64,000 bases of DNA, from contig NZ_JARAJZ010000010.1 in the NCBI RefSeq assembly GCF_028765345.1, positions 1 through 64,000 of the forward strand, written 5' to 3'. Both the position numbers and the translations under genes were made by a program. The stretch is from Sporolactobacillus sp. CQH2019. GTDB taxonomy: Bacteria > Bacillota > Bacilli > Bacillales > Sporolactobacillaceae. Shown one piece after another: positions 52,654 to 62,434 of the stretch (position 1 is the stretch's first letter; each line of letters begins with the position of its first letter). Under the pieces are notes generated by a model. That model had not been told where the DNA came from. It did not search any database and saw only the letters and a list, made by a program, of their open reading frames with translations.

Positions 52654-53592
52654 ATGAAAAAGGCGCGAATTATTTACAACCCAACATCCGGACGCGAGCT
52701 GGCAAAAAAGAACATCGCTTATATTCTGGATCGCCTGGAGGACGCGGGCTATGAAGCATCGGCCTACGCGACAAAAGGAAAGGGCGATGCCACAAAGGGC
52801 GCACGGAAAGCAGTCAGAAGAAAATTTGATCTCGTTGTTGCGGCAGGCGGCGACGGCACAATCAATGAAGTGATTAACGGACTGGCCGAAAGAGAATTCC
52901 GTCCGAGGCTTGGTGTGCTTCCGCTTGGCACGACGAACGATTTTGCCCGGGCCGTCGGCATTCCCCGCGATATTGTCGGCGCATGCGATGTACTCTGCGA
53001 CGGATACGAAATACCGATCGATATCGGCAAGGTCAACAATCACTACTTCGTTAATATGGCGGGCGGCGGCAAACTGACGGAGCTGACCTATGATGTCCCG
53101 AGCAAACTGAAAACGATGCTGGGGCAGATGGCCTACTATATGAAAGGTATTGAAATGCTTCCTTCCCTCAGGCCGACAAAGGTCAGAATTGATTATGACG
53201 ACCGGACATTTTCGGGGGACATTATGCTCTTTCTCGTTTCCAACACCAATTCGGTCGGCGGGTTCGAAAGGCTGGCTCCGGAAGCCCAGCTCAACGACGG
53301 TGTTTTTGATCTGATTATATTGAAGGAAACCAATCTCGGCGAATTCATCCGCCTGGCTTCCATGGCTATGCGCGGCGAGCACATGAAAGATCCGAAAGTC
53401 ATCTATGCTCAGGCCAGCCGCATTAAGGTGCAGACGGAAGAAAAAATGCAGCTTAATCTTGACGGAGAATACGGCGGCGATCTTCCCGGCGAAATCGTCA
53501 ATCTCTATCGGCATCTCTACCTTATGGTTCCGAAAGAACTGGCCGATACACAGCAGACGGACAACAGGCAGGAAATTCAGGCCCCGGTTTAA
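52654..53592 (+). CDS. dagK: Diacylglycerol kinase, DagK/DgkB family
   Basis: 312 residues. The lipid kinase signature GGDGTINEVINGL lies at 65-77; the preceding NPTSGRE and the later LPLGTTNDFARAVG near 89 (substrate and metal loop) are typical of DgkB. It phosphorylates diacylglycerol in lipoteichoic acid recycling. Its place just before rlmCD mirrors B. subtilis yerQ-yefA. Array 5 follows. Confidence 0.92.
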   Translation: MKKARIIYNPTSGRELAKKNIAYILDRLEDAGYEASAYATKGKGDATKGARKAVRRKFDLVVAAGGDGTINEVINGLAEREFRPRLGVLPLGTTNDFARAVGIPRDIVGACDVLCDGYEIPIDIGKVNNHYFVNMAGGGKLTELTYDVPSKLKTMLGQMAYYMKGIEMLPSLRPTKVRIDYDDRTFSGDIMLFLVSNTNSVGGFERLAPEAQLNDGVFDLIILKETNLGEFIRLASMAMRGEHMKDPKVIYAQASRIKVQTEEKMQLNLDGEYGGDLPGEIVNLYRHLYLMVPKELADTQQTDNRQEIQAPV

Positions 53593-53749
53593 TCCTTTAA
53601 ACTTGAAATTTTCACATCCGAAAGTATTGATCATCAAGGCGTCTGTAAACTGTTCTAAGAACGCTATTTCTGTGAAAAACAATATGGCCGAGACTGGGAA
53701 ACGCTGAAAAAACGGTGCCTGACGTGAACTGTTACTGTGTTCTGCGGGG

Positions 53750-54105
53750 ATTATTGGTCGGATCGGGCGTTTAACCGGCGGGGATCCAGGGTTCTATCGG
53801 TGGGATCAAGCGCTGTACCAGCCGAATTAGGTGCTCTATCGGCCGGATCGGGCGTTGTACCAGCCGGATTAGGTGCTCTATCGGCCGGATCGGGCGTTCT
53901 ACCGGCGGGATCTAGGATTTTATCGGCCGGATTAGGCGCTCTATCGGCCGAATTAGGTGCTCTATCGGCCGAATTAGGTGCCCTATCAGCCGGATCGGGC
54001 GTTCTACCGGCGGGATCTAGGATTTTATCGGCCGAATCGGGTGTTTTACCAGCCGAATCAGGCGTTTAACCGGCGGGATTCCGGGTTCTATCAGCCGAAT
54101 CGCAC
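53750..54105 (-). repeat. Tandem array 5: 21-bp units, reverse-complement relative of array 3
   Basis: About 17 units, such as CTATCGGCCGAATTAGGTGCT. The minus-strand core is GGCCGATA, followed by GAGCGCC in many units, matching array 3 read on the plus strand. Plus-strand variants include CTACCGGCGGGATCTAGGATT. An open frame (53737-54069) runs through it but is repeat-born. It lies between dagK and rlmCD. Confidence 0.95.
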
Positions 54106-54249
54106 TAGGCAAAATCGGGTGATTCACCGGTTGCTTTGAAGAAAGCGGAAAGTTCGTTCTGAAATCGAAAACTAGTATTGAAGCCTGAAGACTGTGAGTG
54201 CTGGACCTCCCGCCAATGAAATCATTAAAATTCTGGAAGGAGAAGGGTT

Positions 54250-55620
54250 ATGCCTGATTCCATACCTGTCCGAAAGAATGATCAAATAGACGTCACATTT
54301 TCCGATCTGACGCAGGACGGATCCGCTGTTGCCAAGGTGAATGGCTACACATTGTTTATTCCCGACGGCCTTCCCGGCGAGCAAGCGACGGTCCGGATTT
54401 TAAAGACAAAAAAAGGGTACGGTTACGGACGCATTGCGGAGCTGACCAAGATCAGCAATCAGAGAACCAAGGCGCCGTGTCCGTATTATGACCAGTGCGG
54501 CGGCTGCGCGATACAGCATATCCGTGCCGAAGGACAGCTGGACTACAAAAGGGAAATTGTCAGAGATGCACTTGAACGGATCGGCGGATTCACAGGCCTT
54601 CAGATCAATCCGACGCTTGGTATGGAGGAACCCTGGCGTTATCGGAATAAAATTCAGGTTCCTGTTGCCTGGCAGGACGGGCATTTCGTTTTTGGCTTTT
54701 ACAAAAAACACAGCCACGACATTGTTGATATGGATCATTGTCTGATCACGGAACCGATCATTGATGAGGTAGTGCAGACTGCCAGACGGGTTGCTGAAGA
54801 AAAAGGGATCACTCCCTATGATGAGGCGAAAAACCGTGGTACCCTGCGTCATGTCATGGCACGGTTTGGGAAAAAGACAGGCGAAGTGATAGTCGTGTTC
54901 ATTACGCGGACAGAGGAATTGCCTTTTCGAAAAGTACTGATCCAAACATTGACAGATGCATATCCGCAGATTAAATCGATTGTGCAAAACGTGAATTCGA
55001 AACGGACCAACGCCATCATGGGGGAAAAAACAAAAACGCTCTGGGGCCGCGATGTGATTTACGACCGAATCGGCGGCGTGACATTCGCTATCTCGGCACG
55101 TTCCTTTTTCCAGGTCAATCCGATTCAGACGGAAGTGCTTTACGGCAAAGCCCTTGAGTATGCTTCACTGACCGGAGAGGAGACGGTCATCGATGCTTAC
55201 TGCGGGATCGGGACCATTTCGCTGTTTCTGGCCAAAAAAGCGAAAAAAGTCTACGGGGTCGAGATCGTCCCGGAAGCAATCGACGATGCCCGGCAGAATG
55301 CAGAACTGAACAAAATCGCCAACACCCATTTTGAGGCAGGGAAAGCGGAAGCAGTCATTCCCCAATGGCAGAAACAGGGTATTCAGCCGGATGTGATCGT
55401 TGTCGATCCGCCGCGCAAAGGATGCGACGGCGCGCTTATTAAAACAATGATCGCGATGCAGCCGAAGCGGATCGTCTATGTTTCCTGCAATCCCGCCACA
55501 CTTGCCCGCGATCTGAAACTGCTCGCTGCGGGCGGATTTGAAGTTAAAAAAGTGCAGCCGGTCGATATGTTTCCACAGACGATGCACGTCGAATGTTGTG
55601 TGTCGCTTGAAAAAAAATAA
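54250..55620 (+). CDS. rlmCD: 23S rRNA (uracil-5-)-methyltransferase RlmCD
   Basis: 456 residues, ATG after GGAAGGAGAAGG. An N-terminal TRAM domain (about 8-66) precedes an Fe-S cysteine cluster (Cys77, Cys83, Cys86, and one in MDHCLI near 165), an SAM-binding region with DAYCGIGTISLFLA near 315, and the catalytic Cys in VSCNPATLARDL near 412. In Gram-positives one enzyme methylates U747 and U1939. The 3' end overlaps the stop region of a convergent recombinase gene by 77 bp, which marks it as the likely attachment site of an integrated element. Confidence 0.93.
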   Translation: MPDSIPVRKNDQIDVTFSDLTQDGSAVAKVNGYTLFIPDGLPGEQATVRILKTKKGYGYGRIAELTKISNQRTKAPCPYYDQCGGCAIQHIRAEGQLDYKREIVRDALERIGGFTGLQINPTLGMEEPWRYRNKIQVPVAWQDGHFVFGFYKKHSHDIVDMDHCLITEPIIDEVVQTARRVAEEKGITPYDEAKNRGTLRHVMARFGKKTGEVIVVFITRTEELPFRKVLIQTLTDAYPQIKSIVQNVNSKRTNAIMGEKTKTLWGRDVIYDRIGGVTFAISARSFFQVNPIQTEVLYGKALEYASLTGEETVIDAYCGIGTISLFLAKKAKKVYGVEIVPEAIDDARQNAELNKIANTHFEAGKAEAVIPQWQKQGIQPDVIVVDPPRKGCDGALIKTMIAMQPKRIVYVSCNPATLARDLKLLAAGGFEVKKVQPVDMFPQTMHVECCVSLEKK

Positions 55621-57109
55621 AAGATAGATGGGGATCTGAGAATCGGTAATAAATTCTCGGGCTGCCATCTTTTTTAATTTCTATTCTTTTGATCAATCTG
55701 TGCAGTATCTCATCATTAAGAATTGGATGTTCCATGAATTGCTCGATTTTGTCAAATAAATCATTAAATTGTTGTATGTTAACTTGAGTTGTTGAATCGA
55801 TGTCTAATTCTTCTTTAGTTGCCATTAAACTAGAAATCTTTGAGTCAGTCTCTCGAACAAGATCTTGGTAAGCTTCGTCAGAAATTTCATGACGAATTTT
55901 TAAACGAAGAGCTTCGGTTTTATCACTTTTAAAAGTATCAATTTGCATCTCTAATTGCTGAAGCTTTTTTAAGCGTTTTGATTCGGATGCTTGAAGGCGT
56001 TTATCTAGCACATCTCTAAATTTTTTTGATGAGATATGAGTGTAAAGGCTTTTGATGTCGCTTGTTATCACATCGACAAGATCAGATTCACGGATAATAT
56101 GATCGGAACATAGCACAGAGCCATGTTTATCAAAACTGCCGCACACATAACCTTTTCTGTTGTTTTTATAGTGCATACCCTTCCCACAGTCTGCACAAAA
56201 CGCTACGCTTGTAAAAAGATGATATTTCGAGTGAGCGTGCTCTCTGGATCTTTGAATTAAAAGTTGTTGAACCAAATCAAAAGTTTGCTTCGAGATAATT
56301 GGTTGATGTGTTCCTTCGACTCTAATGATTTTGTCAGAGCTGTTTACTTTTCTCTTAGTAGAGGTTACGCTAATCGACGTTTCACGCTGCTGCACAAGGT
56401 TTCCAATGTAATGCTCATTGGAAAGTATCCCTTTGATGGTGGATCCATGCCAAATAGGACTTGCATTCTTTTTATGGGCTACCTGAGAAAGGGTGGGAAT
56501 CTTCTCTTTCAAAAGTTGCCTGGCGATATGATCAATTCCTTGACCTGCAATGTAGGATTTAAAGATCCGTTGAATAACCTCAACTGTAAAATCATTTCGA
56601 CTGACTAACTGTTTTTTAATGACTTTATAGCCGTAAGGTGGGATTGACCCGTTAAATTCGCCATTTCGTGCTTTTGCTTCGAATGAGTATTTGATTCGCC
56701 GACTCATCGTTTGTGATTCATTCTCATAGACCCACGCATAGAAACCATACATATTTGTCTGTTGTTCAACCGAGTTGATTGCTCCATCCAGCGTTATTAT
56801 GTCTATTCCACTATTTACTAGAATGCTATTTAAGACTTTGTAGGACAATTCCCCATTCCTAGCGAGACGGGATAATTCCTTCGCAAGGATAACATCGAAC
56901 TTGTGTGCTTTTGCATCCTCAAGCATTTGTTGAAAACCCGGTCTCTTTATAGCCTTCGTGCCACTCTGCACGTCTGAATAGATCTTGTAAAGATCCCATC
57001 CACGCTCCAGAATGTAGTGTTCAAAAATTTCTCTTTGGTTAACTAATGATTTTTTTTGTTCCTCCTTATCTGTTGATACACGAACATAAACAGCACATCG
57101 TTTTGTCAT
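55544..57109 (-). CDS. Large serine recombinase (integrase)
   Basis: 521 residues. Resolvase domain: YVRVSTD with catalytic Ser12, the LAKELSRLARN block near 75 and a recombinase domain (about 165-270). The zinc ribbon CADCGKGMHYKN ... CSDH near 315-345 and a long coiled coil (about 365-420) follow. The C-terminal ~26 residues are read on the strand opposite the rlmCD 3' end, so the frame runs out of the element into host DNA. It probably catalyses integration and excision of the element to its right. It overlaps a 53-residue gene by ATGA. Confidence 0.93.
   Translation of the reverse strand: MTKRCAVYVRVSTDKEEQKKSLVNQREIFEHYILERGWDLYKIYSDVQSGTKAIKRPGFQQMLEDAKAHKFDVILAKELSRLARNGELSYKVLNSILVNSGIDIITLDGAINSVEQQTNMYGFYAWVYENESQTMSRRIKYSFEAKARNGEFNGSIPPYGYKVIKKQLVSRNDFTVEVIQRIFKSYIAGQGIDHIARQLLKEKIPTLSQVAHKKNASPIWHGSTIKGILSNEHYIGNLVQQRETSISVTSTKRKVNSSDKIIRVEGTHQPIISKQTFDLVQQLLIQRSREHAHSKYHLFTSVAFCADCGKGMHYKNNRKGYVCGSFDKHGSVLCSDHIIRESDLVDVITSDIKSLYTHISSKKFRDVLDKRLQASESKRLKKLQQLEMQIDTFKSDKTEALRLKIRHEISDEAYQDLVRETDSKISSLMATKEELDIDSTTQVNIQQFNDLFDKIEQFMEHPILNDEILHRLIKRIEIKKDGSPRIYYRFSDPHLSFIFFQATHNIRRASSVETYRPAALF
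55600..55630. other. Probable attachment junction at the rlmCD 3' end
   Basis: The serine recombinase reading frame continues across the rlmCD stop at 55620, so the boundary between host and element lies near here. Which bases form the core cannot be told without the other end of the element or an empty site. Confidence 0.45.
55624..55676 (+). terminator. Terminator of rlmCD inside the integrase 3' end
   Basis: AGATGG at 55626 pairs with CCATCT at 55665, with an inner GAGAAT/ATTCTC stem, then TTTTTT. It lies within the coding sequence of the convergent recombinase. Confidence 0.65.
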
Positions 57110-57267
57110 GCCACTTCCCCTCCTGAATTAGAAGAGTCAGTGGAATTCACCTTGGCTCTAGAATAGGTCGCTCTAACAATTGTGTCAATTTTATCCTCAA
57201 TAATTGAATTTAAAATTTCATTAGCAGTAACATCTGAGTCACTATCAAAAATTCTTTCTACTGTCAT
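57106..57267 (-). CDS. Small protein upstream of the recombinase (53 residues)
   Basis: Reads from the ATG at 57267 to a TGA that overlaps the recombinase start (ATGA). A GGGAGGAGTG ribosome binding site lies about 10 bp upstream. The protein is acidic, polar and helical (MTVERIFDSDSDVTANEI start, SSNSGGEVA end). Coupling suggests it helps to set recombinase levels or directionality, a hypothesis only. No family recognised. Confidence 0.65.
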   Translation of the reverse strand: MTVERIFDSDSDVTANEILNSIIEDKIDTIVRATYSRAKVNSTDSSNSGGEVA

Positions 57268-57999
57268 AAGAGGAACACTCCTCCCTTCCCAAACATTTAT
57301 TTTCTGTATTTTGAGTCCTCAATAGCACCTAGTGGGGACATTCCTGTCTGATGATTAAATGTAAGCTTTCACGCTAAACATTTTCCTTTTACTTAAAGAA
57401 TCTTAGGATTTTTCCTTTTGATTTTTGGAGACAATCTTAGTGTAAAAGATTATCAAGTCCCAACCCTAACCAATTTGGTTCGAGCGTGTTCAACCCCAAA
57501 ATAGTTCAAACATCATTAATCGCATTTTTACTGACCGCTTTTTAACACAATGTCAGTTTAATAGAATGTCAACTCAAACCCCTAGCAGATTTGGTTCGAG
57601 CCTGTTCGAACCATTGTGGTGAAATAGTGAATAGCGAAAATAAGCAGCGACGAACTCTTTCACCGTGTACTGCAGTTGCTTATTCATTTATAGATGAAGG
57701 TATTTGGTTCAAAGGTGGACTAAGTCCTAGTCAGAGCATTATCCGTTATAATCCGACAGGAGGTGCATAGCATGAGCGGAAAAAAGGCATAATAAAGAGC
57801 CCTGAAATCTGCTATCTCCCAGGACTGCTTGTTCAATCGGATCGGGTACATCCGAAGAACTCATAATTTCACTATATAAATCTTGAGTCAAAATATTACA
57901 GGAAAAATGTTGAAATGAGTTAATACGTGTACTAGAAAGACTGATCAGTGTGTCAGGAAAGATGATGTTCAATTTTTCTTTTATTGTGCCGGAGAGAAG
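57268..57999. promoter_or_regulatory. Element control/origin-like region with repeated GGTTCGA palindromes
   Basis: About 730 bp between the minus-strand recombinase unit and the plus-strand primase-helicase. Two related palindromes lie 116 bp apart: GGTTCGAGCGTGTTCAACC at 57477-57495, and GGTTCGA/TCGAACC at 57593-57612. TGTCA-type repeats lie between them. A TATAAT at 57747 precedes an AGGAGG and a six-codon MSGKKA frame (57772-57792). It probably contains the divergent promoters and may hold the replication origin or operator sites. Confidence 0.5.
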
Positions 58000-59235
58000 A
58001 TGATCGGCATGAACACAATCACCGAAACGAAGTTTATCGTTACTAAATTTCCGCACGGTTTTGAAAATAAGCCGGTTAAGGAGATCGGCAAGATTCAAAA
58101 TTATTTTAAAGCGTGTCAACTAGGGATCTTTAAGTTACGTTATCTGAATCACTTTGAGCTCACTCAGCAGGTTTTTAAAGCCGGTGTACCACACATGGTC
58201 GGCTCATGGATTAATTCGAGCAACAAAAAAAACGAAGTAAAGGGCTATCGAACGAACCTCATGGTTTTTGATATTGATCACCTGGAAAATCTTGAGACTA
58301 AAAAGGTCAAATGTGTTGAGAAAAAGCTGAAACGACTATTTCACTTTGTCCAAGAATCTTTTTCGAGTTCATCCGACTACTCGAATAAACGCTATCACTG
58401 TTATTTGCTCGTGAGCGAGCTTGGTGACTATGACTACGCTGTCTACAGCTATGTCTATAAACGCTTGAAGGAGGATTTGTCTCAGGAGCTGGGAGTGGGC
58501 TTTGACGATAGTCAGCATCTGCTTAAACCGATCTTCGCATCGGGGAAAAATTATTTCGAGAATCAGGCGTTACCAATCAGGGACCTGAAAGGCTATGTCG
58601 ACGAATTAGAAGTAAAGAAAAGAAATCTGGAACAAAAAATGAAAAAGAAAGTGAACACTCAAACCGCAGTCCGGGAAATTTCGGTGCATGAATTTGACGA
58701 AAACTACAAAGTACACAGCGTCGACTACAACAAACTTCTCGAAGCAGTTGTCAAGCTCGATGTCTTTGAATATGAATCCTGGATTCGGATTTTATTGAGC
58801 TTTGCGGATCTGCGTAGAAAAGAATACATTGACGAACAGCAAGTGCAACAACTTTGCGAAGCGATCGATGATGGAAATGAGACAAGCTACGACAAATATT
58901 TAGACTTAGAACGCCGGGGCTATGACGGCGTGACGATCGGAACACTGATTTATGAACTGTCCGAGGCGGAAATTAACACAAAAGAAATCTTTAAGATTGC
59001 CGAGAACTATAAAATGAAAGCTGATCGGGAGTATGAAATTACTGGCTATCTTTCCGAAAATAAGACAATTTGCGATGAAATTGCGAAGTTGATCATGGAA
59101 AGTAGAGGGAAAAGAATTTTGCTGGTCGGGGAAACCGGGATCGGGAAATCGGAATTTTTCATGAAGCTAATTGAAGAAATTGACGATTGGCGTGTTCAAT
59201 TTGAAAAAGCAACACATGAACAGGCGTCAGCTTAA
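58000..59235 (+). pseudogene. Primase-helicase, N-terminal part (ends at an in-frame stop)
   Basis: 411 residues. The hydrophobic-D-x-D motif LMVFDIDH (D91, D93) and the later SGKNYF region fit an archaeo-eukaryotic-type primase of plasmids and phages. A helical linker follows (about 200-360), then Walker A GETGIGKSE near 377, motif I of an SF2-type helicase. It ends with TAA at 59233-59235. The next frame, 59242-61110, is in the same phase and carries the rest of the helicase, so this is one gene split by a stop, or a two-polypeptide enzyme. The ATG at 58009 is an alternative start. Confidence 0.75.
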
Positions 59236-59241
59236 TGCGTC

Positions 59242-61110
59242 ATGGCGATTCCACGCCGGAATCTCATCGGTAATTTCGAAAAAAAGTTCAAACAGGCTCC
59301 CTGTTCAGAAGTCATTACCGGCTCCGATCAACTTATGAAATACGAACGTGAGCACCTTGTCCAAACAGCCGGGAAAATTTTGACTACGCCTGATCACGCA
59401 CCAGTATTGATCAAAATGGAGCAAGACAAGGAAGATAGGATAAAAAATAATCATCTACTAACTGAAGACGACAGAAAAGCGTGCAACTCATACACGAAGC
59501 TGATGTTACTGGACGAATGTCATTTGCTCGCAAATGATACGAATTTTAAAAGCGAAACGATTGAGGCTTATGTAAAGGCCGAGCAGTCGCACATGGCTCG
59601 TGGGGGCGTGGTTGTACATGTGACAGCAACACCAGAGACGCTCTCAAGCAGAAATTACGACTGGATCATTCAGATTAAGCAGAAAGATCGAAAAAATGTA
59701 TTTCAGCGAGCAGCTTATAAAGTCATTTCTGCTAAAGATCGGAATGAGACGGACAGCAAATTTTTAAAGCTCATCCGTATGGCGGTCCGAGAAAATTCAC
59801 AGCGAAAGCTTCTGATTTTCGTGGAAAATAAAAATTTGATTCAAAAGTTCATAGATAGATTGAATAACGAAGGGGTACAATGTATCGACGTTGTTGCAAA
59901 GCGAGAAAAAGATCGGGGCGAGGAAGAACTTACGATAATTCGTGACGGTAGGATTCCAGATAAGGTTCAAGTCATATTCGCAACAACCGCTTTGTCAGCG
60001 GGTGTATCCATCAAAGCAGGATTTGATGAATCTGCTGAAACGTGGATCTATTGCTCAAGCAGCAGTATGAATTACGACTTGTGCCGCATCATTCAGATGT
60101 CCCATCGCTTCCGCAAGCAGTACGCAGCTCTCAAACTCTTTATTAAAGAATCAGATGTTGAAAAACAAGATCATGTTTTCCGTTATCATACTTACGTGAC
60201 TAACGAAATTGAAAGGGCGAAAAAAAGCATTGCTTGCGTGGAACTACTTAGAAAATCAGCAAATGTCGGAGCATTAGACAATATTGAGAAGGCGGCGGGG
60301 CTGTATACAAAAGAAGATGGCACCTGCGGGGTCTTTATTCAGAAAGTCGAGTCGGAGGCTATTACGGCACAAATCTATAACAATTACAACAATTATTTGA
60401 ATCTGCTTTGTCAGCTTGAAGAGAAGTTTGAGTGCAAGTTTATTAATCTTGATGATCAAGTGAAACTTAAAAAATCGGAACTCATTGATCAAAATATTTT
60501 GCGTAAAGGTGGCAAGGAAGTCATTTCTGAGATTGCAAAAGATGGAAGATTATACAGTGATATGCTTTACGAGGCGGAACATGATATACAAGATGGGGTT
60601 TATGAAAAGGTGCTCAGTATGCTGGATGATCGGACAGCAAAAGATTTGAAATTTTTTGTAGAAAAAGAAGAAAGCTATGTTATCGTGCAGAAAGTGATGC
60701 AAGCTCATCTCAAAGAATCACAGACAGAAAAAGTTTGTTTTGTAGATGATCTCAATAAACTTGATGACTTGAATAATCTGTTGAATCGCCCCGATATGAC
60801 TGTTGAAAAACATCTATTGAAAGCAATTGAAAGAAAAATTGCCGCAGAAGAAAAGTTGGCATTTACTTCATCGAAGGCATTGAAAAAGTACATTGAAGAA
60901 ACGATGAAAGATGAATTAAAAAAATGCGGTTTTGATCCTGTTTCGACCCGATTCAAAGCCTCATTGGTTAAGAAATATCTAGATATCCACGTGCGGACAA
61001 GCAACAGCAAAAAAATTTATGAGATCAAAGGTTTACTGAGCAATAATTCGATTAATGTAAAATACAATCTTGAGAATTTGCCCGATGCCTTAGCGAAAAG
61101 ATCAGCATGA
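59242..61110 (+). pseudogene. Primase-helicase, C-terminal helicase part
   Basis: 622 residues, in the same reading phase as the upstream gene and separated only by TAA TGC GTC. It opens with IPRRNLIGNF, which should follow motif I as motif Ia. It then shows motif II LLDECH near 90, motif III VTATPET near 120, LLIFVENKN near 185, TTALSAGVSI near 250 and motif VI IQMSHRFRKQ near 283. The rest is helical with no recognised domain. There is no good ribosome binding site before the ATG at 59242, so independent translation is doubtful. Confidence 0.75.
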
Positions 61111-61438
61111 AAGAAGAAAGTTAACTCTCTTTTGTTTATGCTTCCTGCCGCTTTATTTGCACCCGCCCCACCACTTAGATTTTTGGTAAGAGGGGGCAAT
61201 AGCGACATTTTTGTAGATGGTGTTTTAAAAGAAGCTTCTTTTTTGTCGCTGAAAAAACGTCTCTGAGTAGATAGAAAAAATGGCAAGTTACCTGTATCAT
61301 TCTGTTTGCATCAGAATAGAAGCGAAATAATGCTTAGTCTACTAATCGTTTTTTGGGGGCTCGGGTATATTGGTATTTTTCAGATGTGGGTACGGATCAG
61401 GGGGGTGATTTTTTTCTATTTCACTCAACGCTGATCAA
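61111..61438. other. Convergent gap with terminator-like hairpins
   Basis: About 330 bp between the helicase stop and the convergent minus-strand gene. AGCGACA near 61200 pairs with TGTCGCT near 61245 around AAAGAAGCTTCTTTTTT, which is itself a palindrome plus T-run. This likely terminates the primase-helicase transcript. Confidence 0.5.
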
Positions 61439-62422
61439 TCAGGGATCTTTTTTCCCCGCAAGCAGTATAGGCTGCTTGCCAAACAAGGTCTGCGTCAATT
61501 TTAGATCAACAAATCGTAGATCCTTGCGGTTAAAACTGATGCTCCACGTCTTGTTTAAGCTATTTTTATATAAATCATCAAACTCAAATTGTAATACGGA
61601 TAGCCGTTCGCTGCTCTCCGTCGCAACCTCGATGATCACTCGGACATTTTGCACCAGCTTGAAGAGATAGTTAAGCGTCTTATCAATCGCATTAATCAGT
61701 TGCGTCTTAGTACCCTGACCTGACAGATCAAAGCAAGATAGGACGATTATACGCTTATCACTTGCGGTGCGTAGGATCGCTTTGACGTAAATGCTGGACA
61801 TGTACATAGACGTAAAATCCCAGTCTCCATCTGTCTCGGACACATGATCCTGCCTGCTACGAAATTGGGCAGCTGTCTGTTCTTGCTCTATTTTTTTTAG
61901 CCGGTTAATCTCTCTTTTGCCGACCAGCGTGAGATAATCCTCGCTATCTTGTTTTAAAGTCTCCAAAAAGTGATATCCTGACGGGTATTTTTGTAACCAC
62001 ATGGTTGATTTGTCATTAACAAGCGTCAGGACTTTGTCATAAGTCAATTTGCGGCCAGCAAAGGTCGTCTGCAAAGTCTGCCACAATGACTCGTTCACAA
62101 AAGCTGTTTTTCGTCGCATGTAATTTGTAACACGGATCGAGGCAAGCGACTCTCGCGGCTTATTTGTAAGATATGACAAAGCAAATTTACGTAGTTTGAT
62201 TAGTGTCACATGGGCAACCTTGATTCGTTCAACAAGCTGGAGATCATCCAACGCCTTGATTTGTTTGCCGACATCAATCGGATCCGTACTATAAAAATAG
62301 CTCATGTAATTGATCAGATGTTTACGGTAAATTAACCCGTGTCCAAATACATGCACGAGCCGCAACAGTTGATCGTTTTTGGCCACTTTACATGCGGCGA
62401 GTTTTTGATCATGAGTAATCAT
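61439..62422 (-). CDS. Hypothetical element protein, possible winged-helix N-terminus
   Basis: About 327 residues from the ATG at 62422, preceded by ATAGGAGATG; an in-frame ATG at 62431 sits inside that site. No signal peptide or membrane segment. The N-terminal ~75 residues (QLLRLVHVFGHGLI ... DDLQLVERIK) look like a winged-helix fold; the middle is charged, and the C-terminus (about 225-320) is a possible alpha/beta domain. Second gene of a two-gene unit with 62435-63031, only 12 bp apart. Likely a replication or mobilisation accessory; family not recognised. Confidence 0.6.
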   Translation of the reverse strand: MITHDQKLAACKVAKNDQLLRLVHVFGHGLIYRKHLINYMSYFYSTDPIDVGKQIKALDDLQLVERIKVAHVTLIKLRKFALSYLTNKPRESLASIRVTNYMRRKTAFVNESLWQTLQTTFAGRKLTYDKVLTLVNDKSTMWLQKYPSGYHFLETLKQDSEDYLTLVGKREINRLKKIEQEQTAAQFRSRQDHVSETDGDWDFTSMYMSSIYVKAILRTASDKRIIVLSCFDLSGQGTKTQLINAIDKTLNYLFKLVQNVRVIIEVATESSERLSVLQFEFDDLYKNSLNKTWSISFNRKDLRFVDLKLTQTLFGKQPILLAGKKDP

Positions 62423-62434
62423 TTTTATCATCTC

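Noticed and set aside
57739-58119. Minus-strand ORF of 126 codons over the start of the primase gene
   Set aside because: It overlaps the primase start and has no ribosome binding site, although its C-terminal part looks somewhat protein-like.
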